Shown here: in pieces, positions 17,315 through 26,000 of the stretch | How positions within the stretch are numbered: the stretch's first letter is position 1 | How the letters are laid out: every line of letters starts with the position of its first letter | Source: BS150m-G50 sp964517435 | GTDB taxonomy: Bacteria > CAIWAD01 > BS150m-G50 | NCBI GenBank assembly: GCA_964517435.1 | Contig: CAZFEC010000003.1 | Location: 1-64,000, forward strand | Length of the DNA: 64,000 nt | Reading direction: 5' to 3' | Notes under the pieces: generated by a model | What the model was told of the DNA's origin: nothing | The model's input: the letters and a program-made list of their open reading frames with translations, nothing else | Databases searched by the model: none | Made by a program: the position numbers and the translations under genes

Positions 17315-18625
17315 ATGAGCTTGAACAAGATCGGCATCCGCCGTGAAAACAAGAACACCTGGGAACGCAGGGTGCCGCTGGTGCCGGAAGCCGTGGCGCA
17401 ACTGCACCGGGAGAGTTCCCTCGCCTTCGCCGTGCAACCATACCCGCGCCGTACCTACAGCGACCTGGAATACATTGAGGCCGGGGCGGAGGTTATGGAA
17501 GACCTCTCCGCCTGCGATGTCGTCATGGGTGTGAAGGAAATACCGACGGATCTGCTGGAGCGGAACAAGGCCTATGTCTTCTTCTCACATGTCATCAAGG
17601 GGCAAAGCCAGAACATGCCGATGCTGAAGCGGCTGCTCGACCTGGACGCGACGCTGATCGACTATGAGTTGATCAGCGACGGGCAGGATCGCCGTCTGGT
17701 GTTTTTCGGCAGGCATGCCGGTTTCGCCGGTATGATCAATACCCTGAGCGCGTTGGGCGCCCGGCTGGAGCACGAGGGAAGCGACTCTCCCTTCTCCCGC
17801 ATCGGCAGCGCCTACACCTACGCTTCGCTGAATGAGGCGCAGGCGGCGGTAAGCGCGGCGGGGAAGGAAATCGAGGCGGCGGGACTGCCGGAGGGGCGGC
17901 CGCTGGTTTTCGGCGTCAGCGGCTACGGCAATGTATCACAGGGCGCCCAGGCCATTCTTGATCTGCTGCCGGTGCGCGAGATAAGTCCCGCCGAACTGCT
18001 GGCCGGCGGCTGGGAGCGTCCGTACGACCGTATCGTGAAGGTGGTGTTCCGGGAGGAACACCTGGTAGCCAGACGCGACGGCGGCCGGTTTGAACTGCAA
18101 ACCTACTATGACCAGCCGCAGCTCTTTCATTCCACCTTTGAGGCTTACCTGCCGCAGCTGGCGGTGCTGGTCAACGCGATCTACTGGGATGAACGCTATC
18201 CCCGGCTGGTTACACGCCGCGCATTGCGGGACGGCTGGTCCAGCGGCGTCCTGCCCGGACTCAAGGTGATCGGCGACATCAGCATCGACATCGAAGGTTC
18301 GATCGAGTGCAGCTACAAGGCGACCGCCTCCGACAATCCGTGCTACGTTTATGAACCACTGTCGGGAAACTACCGTGACGGCGTGGTGGGTGACGGACCG
18401 GTGATCATGGCGGTCGACAACCTCCCGTGTGAATTGCACCGCGAGAGCTCCCAGGACTTCAGCCGCGCCCTCGTACCGTTCATGCCGGCACTGGCGGCGG
18501 TGGATTGGCGGCAGCCGCTGGCGGAACTGGACCTGCCGGCGCCCATTCGCAAAGCCGTCATCGTACACCGCGGCCGGCTGGTCGCCCCCTGGGATTCGCT
18601 GAATCGCTTTCTGCCGGCCGGCTGA
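17315..18625 (+). CDS. Lysine-2-oxoglutarate reductase (LKR domain of AASS)
   Basis: 436 aa. The N-terminus 'IGIRRENKNTWERRVPLVPE' and later 'YVFFSHVIKGQSQNMPML', 'LIDYELI', 'FGRHAGFAGMINTLSALG', 'GYGNVSQGAQAI', 'NAIYWDERYPRLVTR', 'GDISIDIEGSIE' and 'AVDNLPCELHRESSQDF' follow the order of the lysine-ketoglutarate reductase half of the bifunctional animal and plant enzyme. It belongs to the alanine dehydrogenase/transhydrogenase superfamily, but the 'NxWERR' start and the long C-terminal block mark it as LKR. It condenses lysine with 2-oxoglutarate to saccharopine using a nicotinamide cofactor. Ribosome site AGGA lies about 9 nt upstream. Confidence 0.88.
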   Translation: MSLNKIGIRRENKNTWERRVPLVPEAVAQLHRESSLAFAVQPYPRRTYSDLEYIEAGAEVMEDLSACDVVMGVKEIPTDLLERNKAYVFFSHVIKGQSQNMPMLKRLLDLDATLIDYELISDGQDRRLVFFGRHAGFAGMINTLSALGARLEHEGSDSPFSRIGSAYTYASLNEAQAAVSAAGKEIEAAGLPEGRPLVFGVSGYGNVSQGAQAILDLLPVREISPAELLAGGWERPYDRIVKVVFREEHLVARRDGGRFELQTYYDQPQLFHSTFEAYLPQLAVLVNAIYWDERYPRLVTRRALRDGWSSGVLPGLKVIGDISIDIEGSIECSYKATASDNPCYVYEPLSGNYRDGVVGDGPVIMAVDNLPCELHRESSQDFSRALVPFMPALAAVDWRQPLAELDLPAPIRKAVIVHRGRLVAPWDSLNRFLPAG

Positions 18626-18644
18626 TCCCGGCATCGATAAAGTC

Positions 18645-19733
18645 ATGCGTTTTGTGAGACATTCTCCTCTGCCCCATCATCTTCCGCGGATCAACCGCCA
18701 CCACCCGCGCCACTTACTCATTCTCTGTCTGCTCCTGGCATCATCGCTGCTGTTGTGGCGCTGCGTGCCGCGGGTTGACGATATCGACACTGAACCGGGG
18801 GATACGCTGATCGTCACCCTGAACACAGGGGCGGAGACGCTCAGCCTCCTGAATCTGACCAGCGGCGAGTTGCAGCGCGATGTCGCCGGTACCGGCCGGG
18901 TCCCGAACGACATGCTGCTGCTGCGTGATACCCTCTATGTCCTCAACAGCGACCAGCAGACGGTCGCGGTTTACCGGCCGGAACCGGTACCGGTTTTCCT
19001 GCGGCAGCTGGACCTGGCGGACGGGGGAGTACTGCTCGGTCCCTATAATTTCGCTACCGACGGTGACCGGCTCTGGATCAGCTGCTTTCAACAGGACCAG
19101 CTGCTGCGACTCGATCCCGTCAGCGGCGAGCGGGACTTCTTTCCGGTCGGCCATACGCCGCAGGCGGTGTTGTGCCACGAAGGCCTGGTGGTGGTGAGCA
19201 ACTGCAACTACCTGGCGGACTACAGTTGGGGTGAGGGTTCTCTATCCGTTCTGGAGGGTGACAGCGACGAGCTGCTGGCCACGGTGCCGGTGGACATCAA
19301 TCCGCAGGGCCTGCTGTTGACGCCGGCCGGCAATCTCGGCATACTCTGCACCGGCGCTTACGACGGTACCGGCGTCATGCTGGAGCTGGACTGGCTGGAC
19401 TTCAGTGTGATACAAAGACGGGAATTGAACTGCGACCCGCTGGCCGCCACTTTTCAGGGAGACCTGCTTCTGTTGGGCGGCGGCGGCTGGAGCGCTGAGG
19501 GAGAACTGCCCGGCCTGGTCTACCTGATGGAATGGCCGAGCGGCGCCTGGCGGTTCGGACCGGATACTCCCCTGCGGGCGCACCGCGGCGCGTGGGGAGT
19601 GCTGCCGCTGGCGGATGGTTTTCTGGTCGCCTGCCAGGGCAGCGGCCATGTGGACCGTTTCGACGGGGCAGGGACGCTGACAGCAAGCTGGGAAGCGGGT
19701 GCCGGTGTGCAGGTGTTGCTGCAGCTGCCTTAA
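18645..19733 (+). CDS. Exported YncE-like beta-propeller protein
   Basis: 362 aa. A basic N-region is followed by a hydrophobic segment (residues about 23-38) ending in 'LLLWRC', which could be a poor lipoprotein signal (the residue before Cys is Arg, unlike a normal lipobox) or a signal anchor. The rest is blade-like repeats such as 'DTLIVTLNTGAETLSLLNLTSG', 'LYVLNSDQQTVAVY' and 'LWISCFQQDQLLRLDPVSG', typical of seven-bladed propellers of the YncE/NHL kind. It lies 19 bp after LKR and may share its transcript, but a role in lysine metabolism is not evident. The substrate is unknown. Confidence 0.7.
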   Translation: MRFVRHSPLPHHLPRINRHHPRHLLILCLLLASSLLLWRCVPRVDDIDTEPGDTLIVTLNTGAETLSLLNLTSGELQRDVAGTGRVPNDMLLLRDTLYVLNSDQQTVAVYRPEPVPVFLRQLDLADGGVLLGPYNFATDGDRLWISCFQQDQLLRLDPVSGERDFFPVGHTPQAVLCHEGLVVVSNCNYLADYSWGEGSLSVLEGDSDELLATVPVDINPQGLLLTPAGNLGILCTGAYDGTGVMLELDWLDFSVIQRRELNCDPLAATFQGDLLLLGGGGWSAEGELPGLVYLMEWPSGAWRFGPDTPLRAHRGAWGVLPLADGFLVACQGSGHVDRFDGAGTLTASWEAGAGVQVLLQLP

Positions 19734-19755
19734 GGATTCGCCCCGGCCCTGCGCC

Positions 19756-19932
19756 TTAACCCTTCGCGTCTACTTTCCCGCCCAGACCGGGAATCTGCAG
19801 GACACCGCGGTGTTTGGCCCTGACGGCGATTTCCCTGATCATTTCCTGGCCTTCCTTGCGATCCGTTTTCTGCTCCTGCAGGCGCTTGATGGTCTGCATG
19901 ACATCGTGGGTGGCGACAACTGCCGGTTTCAT
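19756..19932 (-). CDS. Small uncharacterised protein, last gene of the unknown operon
   Basis: 58 aa. The start at 19932 is set by AAAGGAG 6-7 nt upstream, stronger than any earlier in-frame start. The sequence is 'MKPAVVATHDVMQTIKRLQE' followed by a lysine-rich helix and a glycine-containing tail ('IPGLGGKVDAKG'). It is hydrophilic, mostly helical, without cysteine, signal peptide or membrane segment. I do not recognise the family. It follows the 71-aa gene by 44 bp and probably ends the six-gene operon. Confidence 0.6.
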   Translation of the reverse strand: MKPAVVATHDVMQTIKRLQEQKTDRKEGQEMIREIAVRAKHRGVLQIPGLGGKVDAKG

Positions 19933-19976
19933 TATGGTCTCCTTTCTTGAGTAATCCCCCATACCGGGATCGTATG

Positions 19977-20192
19977 CTATCCTGTCACATCCAATTTGAT
20001 GCCGCGAAACTGCTCCGACCGGTCCTGCAGCCTGGCCACCTCACGAAGCGGTAATGGCTCGGTCCTTGCGACCGTTTTTGGCTCCACCGGTGTTGTCGCG
20101 GGTGCCGGCGACGGTTGCCGCTGCTGAAGGCTGGCGCGGATCTGCAGCACCGCCGCGGTACTGCCCTCAAGACGTCGGATCAGAAAGATCAT
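19977..20192 (-). CDS. Small uncharacterised protein, coupled to upstream gene
   Basis: 71 aa. Its ATG overlaps the stop of the preceding gene (ATGA), a sign of translational coupling and of a real gene. An amphipathic N-terminal helix ('IFLIRRLEGSTAAVLQIRAS') leads to a Pro/Ala-rich linker ('PSPAPATTPVEPK') and a short C-terminal segment ending 'FRGIKLDVTG'. I do not recognise the family. Confidence 0.6.
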   Translation of the reverse strand: MIFLIRRLEGSTAAVLQIRASLQQRQPSPAPATTPVEPKTVARTEPLPLREVARLQDRSEQFRGIKLDVTG

Positions 20193-20458
20193 GTCGCCCT
20201 CGTCAGCGACCTCTCAAGAGGCTGCCCCAGTGGCCGTTCTTCCGGCGCGACCAGCTCGCGTGGCGCCTGTTCATAGGGATCTTCACGCCGGCGCTGTGGA
20301 ACCAATCCGGACTCCTCCCCTCGCGGTTTCGCCTGCAGGTGACTCTGCTCCCGGTAGCGGTTGACGCCGAGTGCGTGTGCGTGACGCAGCGCCGCCCTGG
20401 CCGCGGCGGGCGAAACCACCGCGTAGTCATTACCGGTACCGGATTTTATCACTTTCAT
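20189..20458 (-). CDS. Small basic uncharacterised protein
   Basis: 89 aa from the ATG at 20458, which lies 11 nt after the stop of the 427-aa gene. It begins 'MKVIKSGTGNDYAVVSPAAA', then 'ALRHAHALGVNRYREQ', and continues as a charged, Arg/Glu/Pro-rich, probably disordered tail. No membrane segment, cysteines or catalytic motif are visible. Its stop overlaps the next start by 4 nt. Function unknown. Confidence 0.6.
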   Translation of the reverse strand: MKVIKSGTGNDYAVVSPAAARAALRHAHALGVNRYREQSHLQAKPRGEESGLVPQRRREDPYEQAPRELVAPEERPLGQPLERSLTRAT

Positions 20459-20469
20459 CGCAGAACCTG

Positions 20470-21753
20470 TTAAGCCTGTAAGTCCAATCGCAGCGAAGGC
20501 AATTCGATATCGAGTGCCTGCGCCAGTCGTAACACCCACCAGCTGTTGTCGGAGAGATCCTCCTCGCGCACCAATTCCGGCGCGAAGCGGTCAGACAGAT
20601 CCAGTAAGCTGGAGACGAATTCCTCGGAACGGTTAGTCAGGCGGGGCAGCCAGGTTTGCTCCTCCAGCCAGCCTGCTGGCAGTTGCAGCTCCGAGAGTGT
20701 TGTCGTGCCCGCTGCCCGTTCCCACTGTGACGCCAGTGCTGTATCGTTATAGTCATTTTGCAGTGGTTGGCCGCTGAACGCTTTGGCCAGGTCGGTTTCC
20801 GGCAGCAGGCGCCTGCCGGTTTCCAGCAGGACCGCCTGTTCCTGGTGCAGCTGGAACCACTCCCGGTCGAACTGTGCGGGACTCTCCGACCGTTGCGCCG
20901 CCAGTTCGGTAAGCGCGGGCAGGAGCCGCTGGTGTACCCGTTCGAAACGGGCCGCGAAAGTCCGCGCCTTATCGTTATGCCGCTGCAGGTCATCCAGTAC
21001 CCGCGGATTTTCCTGCAGATAGAGCGCCGCGGTGGGGTAGCGGCTGAAGAACTCCTCGTCAGCCAGCGGTGAGTTGCGGTCGAACCAGCCAGCCGCTTCC
21101 CGGCCGACGCGTTCCCTCAGCAGCGTCCAGGTGTCGGTGGCGTCATCACGCGCCACCACTTCGCCATGTTCCGCCATCTCACCGGCGATGCCGGCCCGGT
21201 CGGTGGCCAGCCAGGCCGCGAGTTCCGGTTGCTCCTCCAGCTGTTCGCGACTCGGACGCCAGGGTGTACCCGCCTGCCTGGAGGCGGAAGCCGCCAGGTA
21301 GTTCCGCAACGCCTGCCGGTTCGCCACCCGGGGCGACAGCACCTCGTTGCGCAGGGCGGTCTCCTCGACTATTGTATCACGTACTTCCGGGTGACGCTGA
21401 AGGTAGTTCTCATCTTCCAGCTTTCGCAGCAGGTTCATTTCGGCCTCATCCCGGTGCCGGGTATGCGGCTGGTTGGGACGAAGCTGATCCGGTTGCTCGT
21501 AGCCGAGGTTGCCGGACGGGCTGAAAGGCGAGCTGAAGGTTTCCGCCTGTTTGCGGGCTGATGAATAGGGAACACCGATCGGTTCTTCCCGCAGCGTCGC
21601 CCTGCCTGCCTGGTTGTGCTCCACGCTGATCCGGAACCGCTCCGACAGGCCGGCGTTTCGGCGCAGCACCGGCACCAGCCCGGGATGACGGGCCAGCCAT
21701 TGCCGCATTTGCGGATGGCTTTCATAAAACCGGGTGGGAAACAGGATGGACAT
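20470..21753 (-). CDS. 427-aa uncharacterised protein with degenerate helical His-Pro repeats
   Basis: The start at 21753 is chosen for GAGGT 6 nt upstream. It is the largest member of the unknown operon. No signal peptide, membrane helix, cysteine cluster or known catalytic motif is visible. A degenerate unit recurs: residues 9-33 (FYESHPQMRQWLARHPGLV...), about 117-129 (YLQRHPEVRDTIV), 172-195 (LEEQPELAAWLA...), 235-260 (FFSRYPTAALYLQENPRVL...) and perhaps 300-320. The pattern is aromatic-x3-[HQY]P-x-hydrophobic-x2-x-L-x2-[HN]P, suggesting short helical hairpins separated by charged, likely flexible linkers. It looks like a scaffold or binding protein rather than an enzyme; this is inference. 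Confidence 0.65.
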   Translation of the reverse strand: MSILFPTRFYESHPQMRQWLARHPGLVPVLRRNAGLSERFRISVEHNQAGRATLREEPIGVPYSSARKQAETFSSPFSPSGNLGYEQPDQLRPNQPHTRHRDEAEMNLLRKLEDENYLQRHPEVRDTIVEETALRNEVLSPRVANRQALRNYLAASASRQAGTPWRPSREQLEEQPELAAWLATDRAGIAGEMAEHGEVVARDDATDTWTLLRERVGREAAGWFDRNSPLADEEFFSRYPTAALYLQENPRVLDDLQRHNDKARTFAARFERVHQRLLPALTELAAQRSESPAQFDREWFQLHQEQAVLLETGRRLLPETDLAKAFSGQPLQNDYNDTALASQWERAAGTTTLSELQLPAGWLEEQTWLPRLTNRSEEFVSSLLDLSDRFAPELVREEDLSDNSWWVLRLAQALDIELPSLRLDLQA

Positions 21754-21842
21754 CTGTGACCTCATTCAGATATACTTCACCATCGGCCGTAAAGGCACAC
21801 TCCAGCCCTTATTTGACTTGTGTATAGGTCGTAGAGCAGCGG

Positions 21843-22175
21843 CTAGGGCTTGATGTCCGGCTCGGAGGGTGGTGTGATCTCCTCCTGCCGGATCAGGGTC
21901 AATCCCAGCGTGTAGAAATGGTTGCCGGTGAACTGCAGGTTGTTCTCTTCCCTGCTTTTATCCGCCTCCTCCTTTTGCTGCTCTAACTGCTGCCGGCGGG
22001 CGGCGGCAGAAATTTCTATCGTATCCTCCGCCAGACGCTTACGGCTGGCGGAATCGAGAGTTTCCGGTCGTTCGGTTTTGGCGGGTGTGTGAACAGCTTC
22101 CTTCTGCTCGACCGGACGGGTGCTTTCAGGCGGTTGCGGCGGAATTTTGGCGTCGTTGCCGATCTGTTCAACCAT
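21843..22175 (-). CDS. Uncharacterised hydrophilic protein
   Basis: 110 aa from the ATG at 22175, which is 8 nt after a GAGG; a TTG at 22181 is too close to that site. Residues 1-50 are Pro/Glu/Lys-rich and probably disordered. 'DTIEISAAARRQQLEQQ' starts a charged helix (about 50-75). The C-terminus is 'FTGNHFYTLGLTLIRQEE' and an acidic tail. The D-x-I-x-I-S-x-A-A-R element resembles motifs in small flagellar-region or regulatory proteins, but this is weak and no flagellar gene is near. Function unknown. It starts 24 nt after the first gene's stop. Confidence 0.6.
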   Translation of the reverse strand: MVEQIGNDAKIPPQPPESTRPVEQKEAVHTPAKTERPETLDSASRKRLAEDTIEISAAARRQQLEQQKEEADKSREENNLQFTGNHFYTLGLTLIRQEEITPPSEPDIKP

Positions 22176-22199
22176 GATCAATACCTCACATAAGAGTCA

Positions 22200-22514
22200 T
22201 CATTCATCGATGTGCAGGTTCCAGAGTCGGGCCAGCATCTTGTCGGCTACCTCTTCCAGCATCTCCATGTTGTCCTTATAGTAACCGGCATCCCGCTTGC
22301 CGTTCACCAGTTCGACACGTGAGTTCTTCTCGTAATCGCAGAGAACCACCTTCATGTCACGCGGGTTGACCGGCAGTGTCACCAGATGCCTTACATCACC
22401 CTCCCGTCGCAGCACCTCCTCCAGGCGGGAAAGAAATCGTTTCTTGCGGCTGCGCAGTTGTTCGATGTCACGATAAAGCTTCTGATCGCCGTCGGTCCGG
22501 GTGTTCGTTCTCAC
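22200..22514 (-). CDS. Uncharacterised protein, first gene of the unknown operon
   Basis: 104 aa from a GTG at 22514. This start is preferred over upstream in-frame ATGs because GAGGAG sits 6-8 nt before it and because the longer versions would run through the 5' stem-loop. The protein is strongly charged: a coiled-coil-like helix ('LYRDIEQLRSRKKRFLSRLE') leads to 'VTLPVNPRDMKVVLCDYEKN' and a C-terminal helix ('EMLEEVADKMLARLWNL'). No known domain is recognised. A promoter and perfect inverted repeat lie upstream. Confidence 0.6.
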   Translation of the reverse strand: MRTNTRTDGDQKLYRDIEQLRSRKKRFLSRLEEVLRREGDVRHLVTLPVNPRDMKVVLCDYEKNSRVELVNGKRDAGYYKDNMEMLEEVADKMLARLWNLHIDE

Positions 22515-22573
22515 TTGGCTCTCCTCAGTATCGATCTCGTGTCTGACCGCATTCTTAGCAATAACAGTGCCAA

Positions 22574-22610
22574 AACTCCGCAACTTCAGGAGTTCGCAAG
22601 TTGCGGAGTT
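22574..22610 (-). promoter_or_regulatory. 13-bp perfect inverted repeat at the predicted transcript start
   Basis: Arms AACTCCGCAACTT (22574-22586) and AAGTTGCGGAGTT (22598-22610) are perfect complements around an 11-nt loop. Because the predicted start site of the minus-strand promoter is near 22610, the stem would form at the very 5' end of the transcript, or the DNA would act as an operator at +1. The loop also contains GGAGTT (22589-22594), which can pair with the first arm in an alternative fold. There is no T-run after it, so it is not an ordinary terminator. Confidence 0.6.
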
Positions 22611-22617
22611 GTAAGTC

Positions 22618-22646
22618 ATAATAATATAAGGCATTACAAGTATCAA
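22618..22646 (-). promoter_or_regulatory. Sigma70-type promoter of the unknown operon
   Basis: Read on the minus strand: TTGATA (22641-22646), a spacer of 17 nt, then TATTAT (22618-22623). Each box has one mismatch from consensus. Transcription should start near 22611, immediately before the 13-bp inverted repeat, and about 95 nt upstream of the GTG at 22514. Confidence 0.6.
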
Positions 22647-23009
22647 AATGGCACCCAGAAGGGGGGATAAGAAACTGAAACAAATGCTACGATAGTGTTA
22701 CACTTATCGGCCAGATCCACCTAAGACTTTAGTATTTAAGCAATAATGTGGTGCATCGAAAACGACGCAGCTACGCTTTCGTAGCACCTCGAACCGGCGG
22801 GCCCGACTCCGGGTGCCAGGTGGAGCAGGTAACGACCGAATCCAGTCAAGCCTGAGCAGCCACGTTCGCTATCTCCGCTGCATCTTAATCGCGTTCCCGC
22901 CCCCAGCTTGACGCCAGGCCGTGCCGGTGCCGTGTACATTGAGGTGAGTTGTTTCTTGTGTCGCGCTTGAATAGATTGTCTGCTGACAGCAATGAGTGGG
23001 AGACACCGC
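22647..23009. other. Divergent intergenic region
   Basis: About 360 bp between the unknown operon and the first C25 peptidase gene. Apart from the minus-strand promoter at its left edge and GGGAG just before 23010, I see no gene, tRNA or repeat in it. Confidence 0.4.
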
Positions 23010-26000
23010 ATGTGGTTAGTCTGGATCCTGTTGACAGCCAGCCTGGCACAGGCCGGCACGTTTACCCGGCAGACGGAAGCCTGGCATCTGACCGCGACGG
23101 AGGAAGCGGGGCGGGGGATCACCGTCCGGTTTGAACTACTTGACTATCGGCTGGAGCGCACGGAAGCGGGGGTGCGGGTCGAACTGCCGGGGGTACCAAC
23201 TCTGACGTCGCTGCCGGTAATCTCGACCTGGGTGGAGGTGCCGGATCAAGCCGGTATCGCCCTGGAGGAACTCACCTGTTCCGAAGCGCTGCTGCCCGGC
23301 CTGCGTCCGGCGCCGCAGTTCGACGGCTCCGATCAATACGGCAAGAGTACACCACCGGCGGCGAGTCCCACAACACTGACCGCCGACCGCTGGCCGCAAC
23401 CGGTGCGTCTGCTGCCGCCCGCCGTGATGCGCGACCGGCGCCTGGTCCAGATCAGTTTCGCACCGTTCCGCAGCGGCTCCGACGGCAATTCACTGGTGCG
23501 CTGTGATACAATCTCGCTGCGCATCTCCTACCAGGGTGACGACTTCACCAACAGCGGCCGGCTGGCGCCGCAGCGGCCTACCCGCGTCGCCGAACAGCTG
23601 TTCGACCGGCTGCTGCTCAACTATCGCTCGCGGATTCGTGATACACGGGATATTACCCGCGGCGGGTATGTCATCTTCTTCCCGGAAGCAGCCCGGACTT
23701 CGCTCTACCCGCTGCTGGAGTGGAAGCGCCAGCTCGGCTGGGAAGTCGATACCGTGGCGGCGGATGCGCTGGACAGCTACCAGATGCTGGCGCACCTGCA
23801 GGAGCGCTGGGACAGCGGCGAGACCTTCGATTTCGTGCTGCTGGTGGGAGACAAGGACCTCTACCCGCAGAGTCTGCCGCTGGACGCTTTCTTCTTCAAC
23901 GGTACCGACCATTCCGAACCGGAGTGGAACTACCAGGACGTGACCGACCACCCCTTCAGCCTGCTGGCGGGAGACGACTATCTGCCGGAAGTGAGCGTGG
24001 GCCGGCTTTCGGTCGATACGATCGGAGAGCTGCAGGCGGTTGTCGCCAAGATCCTGCGCTACGAGCGGGATATCTGGCTGCCGGAGGACGATCCGAACTG
24101 GCCCGACCGCGCTCTGATGGTCTGCGACTGGATGTGGGCCTGGTCGCGGCGGGAAGTGATGCGCCAGGTCCGCGACGATCTGCTGGGAATCGGTTATGCA
24201 CAGGTTGATACCGCCTACAGTCATACCATCATCAATCCGCTGCCGGTCAGCAGCATCAGTATCCCGGTCAATAACGGCGTTTCCTTCGTCAACTATCGCG
24301 GCTACGGGCATCGTTTCGCCTGGGCGACTCCCTATTTCACCAACGCGGATATCGACGCCAGCATCTATAACACGAACAAACTGCCGATCATCACCTCCAT
24401 CGTCTGCGGCGGCGGTGATTTCGCCTCCTACGGCGTCGATCCCTGTTTCGGGGAAAAGTGGCTGCGCCACGGCACCATCGCGCAACAGCGGGGCGCCGTC
24501 GCCTTCATAGGGCCCTCGGAACTGGATACGCATACCCGCTGGAACAACACCATCGACCTGGGCGTGTACTACGGCATCATCCAGGAGCGGCTGCATTACC
24601 TGGGACCGGTGCTGACCCGGGGCAAACTGGAACTCTATCTGAACAATCCCGATTTCCTCGATCCGGGCAGTCCCACCAATTCGGTGCATTTCTACTTTCA
24701 CACCTACAACCTGCTCGGTGATCCCGGTCTCCAGCTGATGGTGGGCACACCGGCCACCCCCGTCGTACAGTTCCCCAGCCTGATTCCGTTGGAACAGGAA
24801 CAGGTGGCGGTGCGGGTGACGGCCGCCGGAGCACCGGCAGCGGCTTGCGTGGCGCTGTACGACGACCAGACCGATGAAGTGCGTTGTGCCTGGACCGACG
24901 CCGGCGGTATGGCGGTCGTCGACGTGCCGACCGGCACAGAGCGGATCTGGACCCTGACCGTCAGCGGCTATGGTTTGATTCCCTACCAGAGCACCATCCT
25001 GCAGTCCACCTGGCAGCAGAGCCCGGCGCTGCTGAGCCTGGTGCCGGAAGCCGGGGAGGAACTGGTGGTGGGTGAAAACCAGCAGGTGTGGTTACGCGCG
25101 GCCAACTACGGCGTGGCGCCGCTGGCGCCCGTTCTGATCGATCTGCAGGCGGAAGGCGCGACCTTCGGCGATGACTTCCTGCTGCCGGAAATCCCGGTGG
25201 ATAGCGAAGTCCTCTCGGAAAACAGCGTCGAGCTGCTGATCGATGATCCCGGCCTCGTTTTGACCGCGCACCGCTTCCAGGCGGAGCTGACCGAAGGGAT
25301 GCCGGCAGTCTTCCATCAACTCCTGCACGGTCGCCGGCTGGAGATCGACTCCTGTCTCTGGATTGACGGTAACAATCAGCTGCCGGAGCGGGGGGAGACC
25401 GGCACCCTCTCCCTGCAGCTCCGCAACAGCGGGGACCGCGGCTTTGAGACCGCCACCCTGGCGACGCTGACCCTGTCCCACTGGTTGACCGCCGCCGCGA
25501 CTCAGTATGAATTGCCGCCGCTGCCGCCGGCGGGGCAGACCGTGGTCGACGCGACGGTGACCGTAGATGAGGAATGCGTCGACGGCAGCGTCTGCGAAGT
25601 GATGCTGGCCGTGGAAGAGGGATTGCTCTGGACCGCCGCCGGAGCGATAGGCATCGGTGTCCCCGGCTGGAGCGATCCCGCCGGTCCCGATGCGGGCGGC
25701 TACTATGTATATCACAGCGAGGACGACTACCAGATCGCCCCGCAGTACGACTGGCTGGAGCTGGATCCGGAGGCGGGCGGCCCCGGTATGCCGCTGGGCA
25801 TCTACGATCCCCGCGAACAGGATCCGGACGATCCCTACGGCCAGACGGAACATCTGGACCTGCCGATCAATTTCAACTTCTACGGCGAATCGTATGACGA
25901 GATCTCCATCTGCAGCAACGGCTGGATCGCACCGGGATTCACCAACCTGACCAGCTGGCGCAATTCGCAGATCCCCGGCGCCAACGGTCCCGCCGGTCTG

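Noticed and set aside
17315..18625. Alanine dehydrogenase or transhydrogenase alpha subunit
   Set aside because: The superfamily fits, but the NxWERR start, conserved internal blocks and long C-terminal part match lysine-ketoglutarate reductase, and the neighbour is saccharopine dehydrogenase.
21843..22175. FlgM-like anti-sigma factor
   Set aside because: Only a short D-x-I-x-I-S-x-A-A-R similarity exists; the C-terminal helices of FlgM are not evident and no flagellar gene is nearby.
22736..23122. 128-codon minus-strand frame before the C25 gene
   Set aside because: Overlaps the start of the peptidase on the other strand; composition is Arg/Cys/Ser-rich and has no ribosome site.
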